DNA from: Anaerolineae bacterium
GTDB taxonomy: Bacteria; Chloroflexota; Anaerolineae; Aggregatilineales; Phototrophicaceae
Direction of reading: 5' to 3'
DNA length: 64,000 nucleotides
Assembly (NCBI GenBank): GCA_017303635.1
Contig: JAFLCG010000004.1
Coordinates: forward strand, 310,001 to 374,000
The position numbers and the translations under genes are program-made. Below the pieces are notes generated by a model that worked only from the letters and a program-made list of their open reading frames with translations, did not search any database and had not been told where the DNA came from. How positions within the stretch are numbered: position 1 is the first letter of the stretch; the number at the start of each line of letters is the position of its first letter. Shown one piece after another: positions 28,598-36,893 of this stretch.

Positions 28598-28825
28598 TTA
28601 TGCGCCTAGCGCCCGTACATGCAGCACGTCCCGGCTGCTGACCGGGCGTACTTGCTCCGCCCGCAAGGTTGCCACCGTGCGGGTGTGTCCATCGGCGGTG
28701 AAGAATTCCAGTTCATATCCCGCATGATCGCCGTGGATCATCACCACCACACCAATATCCCCGGCTAAGACACCCTGTTCCGGCAGGTCAGTAGTGACCA
28801 CAACGCGCTCATGTTCACTTATCAT
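28598..28825 (-). CDS. DUF4926-like small protein
   Basis: 75 aa from the ATG at 28825, with AGAGGAG 8 nt upstream; the GTG at 28834 overlaps that site. The pattern (EHERVVVTTDLPEQGVLAGD, then GDHAGYELEFF) is that of DUF4926, a small beta-rich family. Follows the DUF6883-like gene by 5 bp, so the two should be cotranscribed and probably act together. Role not established. Confidence 0.75.
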   Translation of the reverse strand: MISEHERVVVTTDLPEQGVLAGDIGVVVMIHGDHAGYELEFFTADGHTRTVATLRAEQVRPVSSRDVLHVRALGA

Positions 28826-28830
28826 GTCGA

Positions 28831-29169
28831 TCACTCCTCTATAGGATAGGCCGTCACCAACCGAGGGATTCCTCCATCCAGATCAATAAACCAGACTACA
28901 CGCACCAGCGGCATTCGACCATCCGGCGTCTCCAATACACCTTCAATAATATAACGGGTTCCAAACGGTGTCTGCTCCACTTTTGCCACCTCGTGGCTCT
29001 GTGCATGAAGCTTTAGCGCAGATTCTAATGCTTCCCAGTTGGCTATCGTGTAGCCAAAATGCTCGAAAAAGAGCGCCTTGCCCCGTCCATCCTCATGCCA
29101 TTCGTTGAGCAAGTAATCAGTCAGCTTGCGGGGTGGAATCACAGCAGATTCACAAGCAGGCAACTTCAT
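28831..29169 (-). CDS. DUF6883-like protein
   Basis: 112 aa from the ATG at 29169, with GAGGTG about 12 nt upstream. Begins KLPACESAVIPPRKLTDYLL, with HEDGRGKALFFEHFGYT later, matching DUF6883. The size and pairing with a DUF4926 gene recall a two-gene toxin-antitoxin or immunity-type unit, but this is inference. No catalytic motif is obvious to me. Confidence 0.72.
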   Translation of the reverse strand: MKLPACESAVIPPRKLTDYLLNEWHEDGRGKALFFEHFGYTIANWEALESALKLHAQSHEVAKVEQTPFGTRYIIEGVLETPDGRMPLVRVVWFIDLDGGIPRLVTAYPIEE

Positions 29170-29342
29170 AGTGAGTATCAACACCTCTTTGAACGGGTGG
29201 AGTTAGAGCAGCACGTTTTGGTCGTGGCGACATGGTCGGCTGGGGCAATCCGGTTGACACATCACTTATACAGAGGAAGTGTATCCCAACTCGCGCCGGG
29301 TGACGAACCACCCTCAGGTATGGGTGCATTCTAAATTAGCTT

Positions 29343-29368
29343 AAAAACGGAACATTTGTTCCGTTTTT
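29343..29368. promoter_or_regulatory. LexA-box-like palindrome (copy 1)
   Basis: Perfect inverted repeat AAAAACGGAACA-TT-TGTTCCGTTTTT. The core GGAAC-N4-GTTCC resembles Gram-positive LexA boxes (CGAAC-N4-GTTCG). Two near-identical palindromes stand upstream of the phage-gene cassette at 51868 and 53991. Confidence 0.6.
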
Positions 29369-29395
29369 CATACTAACCTGTGGTATCTTGATCTT

Positions 29396-29524
29396 GTGAG
29401 ACTGCCTGAGTTTGTCACCTTGTCCCTGAAAACAATCGACGACAACGACATCAACGCAACCAAGCTCGTGGCGGCGGAGAGGGTCTGCCACAGCCGCCAA
29501 AGCCGCCACAGCCACGAGGAGTAA
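29396..29524 (+). pseudogene. Short phage-like ORF, possible fragment of terminase-small-subunit-like protein
   Basis: 42 codons from a GTG, with no ribosome site. The segment KTIDDNDINATKLVAAERV looks like the helical region of small phage DNA-binding proteins, but the rest is missing or shifted (RQSRHSHEE tail). It lies 28 bp after a palindrome shared with the 54-kb phage cassette. Probably a relic; low confidence. Confidence 0.35.
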
Positions 29525-29616
29525 TATACTCACCCCAACAAAACCCGAATGTATCCGTCAAACGATCCGTTTGGAGCACAGAGCAGGTGCCCCCGATGAG
29601 TCACCCCACCGAAGCG

Positions 29617-31797
29617 CTACCCGCCCTGCGTCAGCAGCATCGTCCCGGCCAGCAGGCTGAACCGCTCGATCTGCTGGAGGCCGCACTCGTTCTCGAACGG
29701 CTCCACCTGACCATTGCCGTTGTCATCCCGTCCGTTGATGATCTGCTCGCTCAACTGGGTGGACTCCAGCGCGATCTGCGCGACCGAGGCCAGATCGTTG
29801 GCCGCCAGCATCGTCAGTTCGTGGTCGATCACCTGCCCCGCCCAGAACTCGGCGTTATCCAGGCAGACTCGCATCAGTTCCAGGTTGCCCTGGAGTTCAC
29901 GGCTGGCACCCGGCGCATCCGCCACCGACTGAATTTGCGCCTTCATCGCGGTGATCATCGGCAGCAGGCCCACGCCAAAACCGGGGTTCTGCCCGGAGCC
30001 GCTCCCATCCAGATCCTCTTGAGTGCCGCGGAGGATATTGATGGTATGTTCATTGTGGGTGTGCATCCCGCCGGGGGAAGTCGCACGCGCGGCCAGCCCT
30101 GCGTGCTGCCCACCACGTTTAGCCTCACCGATGGCGCTGGCGAGCAGCCCGGCCTTGGGCTCATCATCGCTGCCGCTCGGCGCAGCATAGGCATCCGTAA
30201 TGCCCAAAGCCCGCCGGGATACACTCGCCGGATCGGTGATAAAGATCGACATGAAAGCGGTCATGACTTCCGGAGGCAGGGCCGCGCTGTAGACGTGGCT
30301 GCCTTGAGGCGTATCGCTCACCTCGGTTTCCCGGGTCAACGCCGTCGCATTGTAAGCCATCAGCAGCAGCCGACCATCCGGATCGACAAACGGGGGCAAG
30401 ACCCCGCTGCCGGACGCATCGAGCGTCAGCGGGCCGATCAGCAGGGCTTCGCTGGTGAGGGTGTTGACCAGCCAGCCCACGTAGGTTTCGCCTTCCGGCA
30501 GCAGCGCCAGATTATTGACCGCCAGCGTCAGCGTATCACCAATCGTTTCGGTACTGCTGAAGCTCAGGCGCCCAAAAGTCGGCTGCGGTGTCGGCGTCGG
30601 TTCCAGCGGGAGCGCCGTCGGGGCATCTGTCGCCACGCTGGCAACCACCTCAGTGGGGGGAGGTATTTCGGGCGGACGGTTATTGAGCAGCAGGAGCACC
30701 ACCGCCAGCATCAGCACGCCGATGACCGCAAAACCGATGGTGACGACCACCGGATTGATGCCCGTCTGCTGGATGATAGTGGTGCCGGGTTGGGTGCCGG
30801 TCAGCGGTGGATTAGGAGCCGGGTTAGTACCCGGCGGTTGATTGCTGGTTGTGTAGAAAGCGGAGGAGTCCACCGCGGTCGGAAAGCCCTCCGGTCGGCG
30901 CAGATTGGTCGGGTCGGGCGACGGCTGCCGATTGAGCGGTGCCGTCCCCAGGGGCGTCTTGGTCGATCCCTGAATGGCCTGGTCGAGATCATCGGCCATT
31001 TCAGTAGCAGTTTGATAACGATTGGTCGGGGATTTCGCCAGCGCCCGCGCCAGCACCAGTTCCATCGCCGGGGTGAAGCGCTCCGGGTCCACTTCGCTCA
31101 GGCGCGGCACCGGGTCGGTGATGTGCTTGAGCAGCACTTTCATCGGCGTTTCCGCCTGATACGGCTGCCTGCCGGTCAGCATCTCATACAGGACAACCCC
31201 CAGCGAGTAAATATCGGTGCTAGGGCTGACATCATCCCCACGCGCCTGCTCCGGGGACATATAAGCTGGGGTGCCGAGCAGCCCGCCTGTAGCGGTCAGC
31301 TTGCCGCCATCGTTGGAAGCCAGACGCGCAATGCCAAAATCGGCCAGCAGCAGATTACCCTCTTTATCCAGCAGCATATTGGCCGGTTTGATGTCCCGGT
31401 GAATGACCCCTTGCCGGTGAGCGTAATCCAGCGCGACCGCCGCCTGCCGCAAGAGCCGGGAAGTTTCGCTGGAGCGCATCGGGCCGCGATCAATCCGATC
31501 CGCCAGGGAACCGCCATCGATATAAGCGGTCACCAGAAAGAGGATGTCCTGCTCCACACCGTAGTCATACAGCGGCAGAATATGTGGATGCTGAAGACGG
31601 GCAATTGTCCGGGCTTCCAGCTTGAAGCGATCCACAAACTGGCTATCCAGGCCGGGATGCGGCGGCAGCACTTTGATGGCGACATAGCGGTCAATATCAG
31701 CGCGATAGCCTTTGTAGACTGTCGCCATACCGCCTGCGCCAATCATTTCGGTGATGAGATAACCACCGAGTGTGCGTCCAACCAGTGAAGCGTTCAC
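29617..31797 (-). CDS. Transmembrane Ser/Thr protein kinase (PknB type)
   Basis: 726 aa from a GTG at 31797, with GGGAG about 9 nt upstream. The kinase domain spans residues about 13-275: glycine loop GAGGMATV, Lys42, HRDIKPAN (133-140), DFG (153-155), GTPAYMSPEQ. A Pro/Thr-rich linker (290-345) and one membrane segment (349-371) lead to a 350-residue extracellular part. Its first half resembles anti-sigma-factor RskA-type sensor domains (FGRLSFSSTETIGDTLTLAV) and its last half contains EF-hand-like DDNGNGQVEPFE. Hanks-type receptor kinase sensing an envelope cue; substrates unknown. Confidence 0.93.
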   Translation of the reverse strand: MNASLVGRTLGGYLITEMIGAGGMATVYKGYRADIDRYVAIKVLPPHPGLDSQFVDRFKLEARTIARLQHPHILPLYDYGVEQDILFLVTAYIDGGSLADRIDRGPMRSSETSRLLRQAAVALDYAHRQGVIHRDIKPANMLLDKEGNLLLADFGIARLASNDGGKLTATGGLLGTPAYMSPEQARGDDVSPSTDIYSLGVVLYEMLTGRQPYQAETPMKVLLKHITDPVPRLSEVDPERFTPAMELVLARALAKSPTNRYQTATEMADDLDQAIQGSTKTPLGTAPLNRQPSPDPTNLRRPEGFPTAVDSSAFYTTSNQPPGTNPAPNPPLTGTQPGTTIIQQTGINPVVVTIGFAVIGVLMLAVVLLLLNNRPPEIPPPTEVVASVATDAPTALPLEPTPTPQPTFGRLSFSSTETIGDTLTLAVNNLALLPEGETYVGWLVNTLTSEALLIGPLTLDASGSGVLPPFVDPDGRLLLMAYNATALTRETEVSDTPQGSHVYSAALPPEVMTAFMSIFITDPASVSRRALGITDAYAAPSGSDDEPKAGLLASAIGEAKRGGQHAGLAARATSPGGMHTHNEHTINILRGTQEDLDGSGSGQNPGFGVGLLPMITAMKAQIQSVADAPGASRELQGNLELMRVCLDNAEFWAGQVIDHELTMLAANDLASVAQIALESTQLSEQIINGRDDNGNGQVEPFENECGLQQIERFSLLAGTMLLTQGG

Positions 31798-31948
31798 CTA
31801 GAGTTCTCCCGACCTTGACTCACTTCCAAAATACGTCAAAAACTGCCGACTTGGATGTTTCGCTGAGCATTGAATACAGTTCATTATAGGGGAATTACGC
31901 CATGATTACATGTTAGTAATGTACACATTTCGTAAAGGCCAAAGGCCC
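31798..31948. other. Spacer between kinase and SH3/WD40 gene
   Basis: 151 bp. On the minus strand a TATAAT (31888-31883) could be the kinase -10; no good -35 is seen. Confidence 0.4.
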
Positions 31949-33256
31949 TTAGTCGGGTATCCCCAGTATCCACGTCATCGTGTTTCCATCCGAAACCGCC
32001 AGCAGCCGACCATCCGGGCTGAAAGCAAACGCGCCGGTATATTGATCGCTTTCCAGCAGGAGCGTGCCCGCTTCGGCATCATAGAGATGGAAGCGCGGTT
32101 CTCCGCCGAACGCGCCTTCCAGCTCCCGTGTGATGACCGCCAGCAGGTCACCATTGGGGTGAAAGCCGATACGCGCGCCAATATCCCCACGCGTGATAGG
32201 GAAATCCTGTCGCGAACCATCTGCCGGGTTGAAGAGGCTCACACCCCCGACCGCGATCTCCCCGGTCGGGCCAGGGCGGAAGACTACATCCGAGCTGCCG
32301 AAGCCTGCCAACTGCGTCCAGCGGCCTGGGCGCAGCGGATCATCCACCGGCCAGGTATACAACCGCAGTTCATTGCCGGTCACCGCGACGGCTGTTTCTT
32401 CCAGATTCAGGCCCAGCCAACTCCCAAAGTTATTGGGGTTATCCTGCAGCAGAAACGTATCCGACTTCAACGGTTCAACCAGCAGCAGTTGGGGCGTAGT
32501 TTCGGAGCCGTAGCCCTCCCCGATAGCCGCGATCACCAACGGCGACTCGCCACCCCGGATGACCACATCCGAAGCGCCGCCCATTTCAGCGGGCAGTGGA
32601 AAACTCGCGCCCGTACGGGCATCGACCAACTCATCACGGTCCCCCTGCCGAATGAAGTAGCGCCCATCCCGGCTGAGGCAGCACACGCCGCGATCCACAA
32701 TCGAGACACCGAGCAACGTCTCGGAAGGCGTGAAGTCCGGCAGCGTATAAACTGCGGTTGCCCTGTCTTTACTGAGCGCGATTTGGGTCATATCCGCTGT
32801 GAAGAAGATGGTGCGCGCCCCGACCGGCAGCGTGGCGAGCGGGGTCAGTTCATTCACATCGTCCGACGTGAGGACTCCCGGTCCGCTTAGGCGGGTGGGT
32901 TCCATGAAATAATCGCCGGGCAGCAGTCCTTCCGCCATCCAGCCCGTGATCGAACCTGCCCGCACCTGCCACCAGATGATCCCATCCACTGGATCACAGC
33001 GAGGGCCAGCCAGCACCTCCAGCCAGGTACCCGGCGGAGCCATACCCACCTGCGTCCCAGATCGAGAAGGCTGTTCGCGCAGGCGATTGGGATCGCCACC
33101 GGGGGAGACTCGGGCCGGATCGCCCGCTTGCAGACGCGGTGGTAAATAACCTGCGAAGTCTGCCGGGCAGGAGTCTGGTTGCGCGTTCAGGATCAGCGGC
33201 CCACTGACTATCAAGCAGAGTATCCAGATAACGATCAGAGGATGACGGATTCTCAT
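31949..33256 (-). CDS. Secreted SH3b and WD40-like beta-propeller protein
   Basis: 435 aa from the ATG at 33256, with GAGGAA 7 nt upstream; the longer frame lacks a signal peptide at its start. A signal peptide (IVIWILCLIVSGPLIL) is followed by a bacterial SH3 domain (about residues 45-115: NRLREQPSRSGTQVG, WWQVRAGSITGWMAEG). Degenerate WD40-type blades follow (FSPDGRLLAVSDG at the end). Likely a surface-binding or scaffolding protein; function not assigned. It precedes the kinase gene on the same strand. Confidence 0.82.
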   Translation of the reverse strand: MRIRHPLIVIWILCLIVSGPLILNAQPDSCPADFAGYLPPRLQAGDPARVSPGGDPNRLREQPSRSGTQVGMAPPGTWLEVLAGPRCDPVDGIIWWQVRAGSITGWMAEGLLPGDYFMEPTRLSGPGVLTSDDVNELTPLATLPVGARTIFFTADMTQIALSKDRATAVYTLPDFTPSETLLGVSIVDRGVCCLSRDGRYFIRQGDRDELVDARTGASFPLPAEMGGASDVVIRGGESPLVIAAIGEGYGSETTPQLLLVEPLKSDTFLLQDNPNNFGSWLGLNLEETAVAVTGNELRLYTWPVDDPLRPGRWTQLAGFGSSDVVFRPGPTGEIAVGGVSLFNPADGSRQDFPITRGDIGARIGFHPNGDLLAVITRELEGAFGGEPRFHLYDAEAGTLLLESDQYTGAFAFSPDGRLLAVSDGNTMTWILGIPD

Positions 33257-33432
33257 GTGGTGATTTCCTCGATGCTTTATCGGTAGATCACATGGTATGA
33301 CAAGAGAGGGTAGCGCCGTCAAGACCAGCGCCGCCGAACAGCCGGCAGATCGTCGGTTTCAAGATCAACAGCCGTATTTCCAGACCCTGTCTATAATCTT
33401 CGCCAGACTTCATCGAAAGGAATGAATGCATC
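33257..33432. promoter_or_regulatory. Divergent promoter region
   Basis: 176 bp between divergent genes. A TATAAT at 33392-33397 lies 35 bp before the plus-strand ATG and may be its -10; no matching -35 is clear. Confidence 0.45.
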
Positions 33433-34302
33433 ATGGATTTGATCGTCATGCAGGTGTTGGGGCTGCTACTGCTGATCGCAGGTGTGGGCGGTGCTTACAG
33501 GTTCCTGGTCCGGCCCCGCGTCCCCCCAAGTGACATCCAGCGTACTGGCCTGCTCATGCTGCTGGTGCTGACCATGATGGGCGGCTTCATCGGCAGCATC
33601 GGCTGGTGGACGGATAACCCGGCCAGCTTCTCCTGGGATTTGCCCTTGCTCGCCAGCCGGATGTTAGGCGCGGCTGCGGTGGCCTTCGGTGTGCTCAACT
33701 GGCTGGTGCTCGCCCACCCCACGCAGCGGCGTGTTCGTCTGGCGCTGCTCCTGCTGCTGACCTATTTACTCCCGCTGGCCGTCGCCATTGTTCTGTTTCA
33801 CCTCAACCGTTTTGATCCGGCTGCGCCCATCACCTACAGCTTCTTCATCATTGTCATCGTCATGATCCTCGCCGGGATCTGGTATCTCTGGAAGCAGCCT
33901 TCGATTGTGGAGGATGCCGCGCGGGATACCCGCCCCACTTCCAGCCTGAGCCGTGGATGGTTGACCGGACTGGCAATCCTCATGGGTGTGTGGGGGATCG
34001 CCCTGTTCCTGAGCGACAGCGGCCCGGACTTGATCTGGGCTTGGCCGGGCGATTTGCTCACCAGTCGATTGATCGCGGTCATGCTGCTGACCATTAGTGC
34101 AGCCGCAGTCTACAGCCGGAACAAGGCCGATACGGCCCACATGACTCATGTTCTGGTGCTGGTCTATGGCCTGGGTGTAGTGGTTGCCAATATCGCTCAC
34201 GCGCTGGAAGGGAAGCCTGTCAAGCCGGTGTATGTCGCGGTTTTCGGAATCATGGCATTCATCTCGCTCGGCTTTTGGTGGCAATCGAGAAAAAATCCAT
34301 GA
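33433..34302 (+). CDS. Polytopic membrane protein of unknown function
   Basis: 289 aa with about eight hydrophobic segments spread over the whole length and no recognisable catalytic motif. AAAGGAATG precedes the ATG. Single-gene unit ended by a strong terminator. I do not recognise the family. Confidence 0.8.
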   Translation: MDLIVMQVLGLLLLIAGVGGAYRFLVRPRVPPSDIQRTGLLMLLVLTMMGGFIGSIGWWTDNPASFSWDLPLLASRMLGAAAVAFGVLNWLVLAHPTQRRVRLALLLLLTYLLPLAVAIVLFHLNRFDPAAPITYSFFIIVIVMILAGIWYLWKQPSIVEDAARDTRPTSSLSRGWLTGLAILMGVWGIALFLSDSGPDLIWAWPGDLLTSRLIAVMLLTISAAAVYSRNKADTAHMTHVLVLVYGLGVVVANIAHALEGKPVKPVYVAVFGIMAFISLGFWWQSRKNP

Positions 34303-34310
34303 ACCCTAAC

Positions 34311-34342
34311 AAAAAATGGCGTCCCGTAGGACGCCATTTTTT
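34311..34342. terminator. Bidirectional rho-independent terminator
   Basis: 14-bp stem AAAAAATGGCGTCC / GGACGCCATTTTTT with a CGTA loop. It carries A/T-runs on both sides, serving the convergent membrane-protein and yceI genes. Confidence 0.95.
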
Positions 34343-34370
34343 CATCTCACTTGAAAGTCGCAACCGCAGC

Positions 34371-34919
34371 TTACGCCGGGGTGGCAGCCTGTTCCAGAAT
34401 GGCTTCGACATCGAGGGTGATATTCACGTCCTTGCCGACCAGCCAGCCGCCCGCTTCCAGAGCCATGTTCCAGGTCAGACCGAAGTCTTCGCGGTTGATC
34501 TTGGTGGTACCGCTGAAACCTGCGACGTTGGTGCCGAAGGGGGTGGTGCCGGTGCCATGGAATTCCGCATCGAGAACGACCGAACGGGTCACATCCTTGA
34601 TGGTCAGGTCGCCAGTGATCTTGGCACGGCTGCCATTGTCATAAGGAGCCACGCTGGTGCTCTTGAAGGTGATGGTCGGGAACTTGGCGACATCCAGGAA
34701 GTCCGGGCTGAGCAGGTGCTGATCGCGCTGTTCGACGCCAGTGGTGGTCATCGAAGTAGTCTCAATCACGGCCTCGACCGAGGCGGCTGCCGGATTGGCG
34801 GGGTCAAAGTTAATCACGCCGCTGACCTTGTTGAAGGTGCCACGGACGGTAGTAATCATCATGTGTTTGGCCGAAAAGCTGGCCTGACCGTGAGTGCTGT
34901 CAATATTCCACTTTGCCAT
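34371..34919 (-). CDS. YceI family protein
   Basis: 182 aa. Starts WNIDSTHGQASFSAKHMMIT and contains the family pattern HLLSPDFLDVAKFPTITFKS, covering a full YceI lipocalin-like barrel. No signal peptide, so cytoplasmic, unlike E. coli YceI. Such proteins bind isoprenoid-like lipids, often in stress responses. The upstream region carries two matched operators, so it is probably controlled by a TetR- or MarR-type repressor. Confidence 0.92.
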   Translation of the reverse strand: MAKWNIDSTHGQASFSAKHMMITTVRGTFNKVSGVINFDPANPAAASVEAVIETTSMTTTGVEQRDQHLLSPDFLDVAKFPTITFKSTSVAPYDNGSRAKITGDLTIKDVTRSVVLDAEFHGTGTTPFGTNVAGFSGTTKINREDFGLTWNMALEAGGWLVGKDVNITLDVEAILEQAATPA

Positions 34920-34943
34920 GAGTTGGTTGCTCCTTGAGTTCCG

Positions 34944-35039
34944 AACGGACTACAGTCCGTTTCTGTGTATGTCGGTAGGATACTCTCGTTTCACTCACTT
35001 GTCTATTAGACTTCTGTTAGAAACGGACACCCGTCCTTT
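34944..35039 (-). promoter_or_regulatory. Two matched operators upstream of yceI
   Basis: AACGGAC-TACA-GTCCGTT (34944-34961, perfect) and AACGGAC-ACCC-GTCCTTT (35022-35039, one mismatch) share half-site and spacing and lie 78 bp apart. The nearer one is 25 bp from the yceI ATG. Confidence 0.7.
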
Positions 35040-35146
35040 TTTATGGGTGCCCCACGCTTCCCCTGCGCTGACCGGCATCCGTTGAGGTTCTCCTTCAAAA
35101 CGCTTGTACAATGAGCTTGTCTGGTTCACAACAAGGACGGACAGAT

Positions 35147-36892
35147 ATGACCAGATCTGAAACCCTCGTCACGGAAGCGCCCGCACCGCCAGCACTTCCC
35201 CTGGAACGCCAAACCACCTCCCAGGCTGAACGCCGCCGCGTCGCCGTTCTGACGGTCGGCATCGGCCTGCTGGTTGGCGTAGGCGGGACCATTCTGTTCT
35301 ATGACCGGCTGGTGGGGCTGTCGGCCTTCATCTTCATGCTGCTGTGCGCCGGGGCGCTCTTCGCCGTGACGCGCGCTGCCCACATCCGCCTCAACGAACG
35401 AAATGCCTGGGTGCTGGTGCCGCTGTTGGGGTTCGCGCTCATGCTGGCCTTCCGCGATGACCCACTAATCGGTTTTCTGAACGGGATGAGTGTGCTGGCG
35501 CTGGCCGGGCTGACCCTCCACTATCTGACAGCCACCCGCCCACTGGATACCGAGTCATTCGCCGCGCAGACCGGTCACGTGGTCGCAGCGGGCATTATGG
35601 TGCTGCCCATGGGCGTGATCCAGACCGGCGATGCCTGGGGCTGGCTGCGCGATAACCGCAAGCAGTCCGGGCGCACCGTGACCTCCGTCGTGCGGGGCTT
35701 GGCCTTCGCCGCGCCGGTGGTGCTGATCTTCGGCGTGCTGCTCAGTTCTGCCGATCAGGTCTTTGCCCGCGCCATGAATGATGCCTGGGCCGCGCTGGGG
35801 CTGAATATCTCCGAAGATGCGTTCGGGCGGCTGGCGATGACCGGCTTCCTGACCCTTCTCAGTGCCGGGGCACTGGCCTACAGCGTCACCCATCATCAGC
35901 AGCCAGAAGCAGTGCCGTTGGTCAAGTCCCCTCCCACTACAGAAGAACTGACTGAGGGCGAAGTCGCTGGCCTGCCCGCCCCGCCGCCCTCAAGAGCGGC
36001 TATTGAAAAGCAGAAACCGGCCTTTTCAATCAGCATCATCGAAAGCAGCATCGTGCTGGGCAGTGTGGTGGCGCTGTTCGCGGCTTTCGTGGTCATCCAG
36101 TTCCGTTATTTCTTCGGCGGGCAGTCGAACATCGCGGCTGAAGGCTTCACCTATGCCGCCTATGCGCGGCGTGGCTTCTTTGAACTGGCAGCGGTCTCCA
36201 CCCTGACGCTAGGGCTGGCGCTCATCCTCGACCGGGTGACCATCCGGCAGGGGCGGGAGAATCTGCTCTTCCGAGGGCTGACGGTGGCGATGGTCGCGTT
36301 GACAAGTGTGATGTTGGTCAGCGCGTGGCAGCGCATGCAGCTTTACGAAGAGGCCTATGGCTTCACCCAGCTACGGGTCTATACCCAGATGTCGATGGTC
36401 TGGCTGGGTGTGTTGTTCGCCTTCTTCCTGCTGGCCCTCTTCCGGCTGCGGCTCCAGGTCTTTTCGCTGGGGATGCTGGTCGTCATCATCGGCTACCTCG
36501 CCAGCCTGAACCTGCTCAATGTCGATCGCTTCATCGCGGATCGGAACATCGACCGCTATCAGGCCGGGGCTGCTGCCGAACTGGATATTGCCTTCCTGAA
36601 TACCCTCTCGGCGGACGCGGTGCCGTCGATCCTGCCGTTCTACCGCACCACCCAGGCCGACTCTATCGAGAACGTGTGGGCAGGGCAGTGGCTGCGGCGG
36701 ATGCTGGATCGGCTGGATGGTGAACGAAGCGGCAAGGGCGGCAGCCTGTGGTCGTGGAATGCCTCGCGGGAGGAAGCCTGGCGGCTGCTGGACTCGGCCC
36801 GCGCGGAACTGCCTGATTATGACCCCAGCCTGTACTGGTCTTCGCTCTACCCGGAAGATGAGTTCTTCAACCCGGAAGCCACCCGACCGTAA
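35147..36892 (+). CDS. DUF4153/DUF4173-type polytopic membrane protein
   Basis: 581 aa from the ATG at 35147, with AAGGA 9 nt upstream; the ATG at 35111 has none. About 12 membrane segments. The central pattern VVIQFRYFFGGQSNI, then YAAYARRGFFELAAVSTLTL, is typical of DUF4153/DUF4173 proteins. A cytoplasmic Pro-rich loop (near residues 265-300) splits the membrane part. The last 130 residues are soluble and include DIAFLNTLSADAVP. Function unknown. Confidence 0.85.
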   Translation: MTRSETLVTEAPAPPALPLERQTTSQAERRRVAVLTVGIGLLVGVGGTILFYDRLVGLSAFIFMLLCAGALFAVTRAAHIRLNERNAWVLVPLLGFALMLAFRDDPLIGFLNGMSVLALAGLTLHYLTATRPLDTESFAAQTGHVVAAGIMVLPMGVIQTGDAWGWLRDNRKQSGRTVTSVVRGLAFAAPVVLIFGVLLSSADQVFARAMNDAWAALGLNISEDAFGRLAMTGFLTLLSAGALAYSVTHHQQPEAVPLVKSPPTTEELTEGEVAGLPAPPPSRAAIEKQKPAFSISIIESSIVLGSVVALFAAFVVIQFRYFFGGQSNIAAEGFTYAAYARRGFFELAAVSTLTLGLALILDRVTIRQGRENLLFRGLTVAMVALTSVMLVSAWQRMQLYEEAYGFTQLRVYTQMSMVWLGVLFAFFLLALFRLRLQVFSLGMLVVIIGYLASLNLLNVDRFIADRNIDRYQAGAAAELDIAFLNTLSADAVPSILPFYRTTQADSIENVWAGQWLRRMLDRLDGERSGKGGSLWSWNASREEAWRLLDSARAELPDYDPSLYWSSLYPEDEFFNPEATRP

Positions 36893-36893
36893 A

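Larger units (their letters stand above)
29170..29616. other. Intergenic region with phage-like fragment
   Basis: About 450 bp between the DUF6883-like start and the kinase stop. Contains the LexA-like palindrome at 29343-29368 and a short reading frame at 29396-29524, listed separately. Nothing else seen. Confidence 0.6.

Noticed and set aside
29587..31788. 733-codon open frame on the plus strand
   Set aside because: It is antisense to the kinase gene, whose motifs are complete. The plus frame is rich in Arg/Gln/His with no domain pattern, as expected from a shadow frame in GC-rich DNA.
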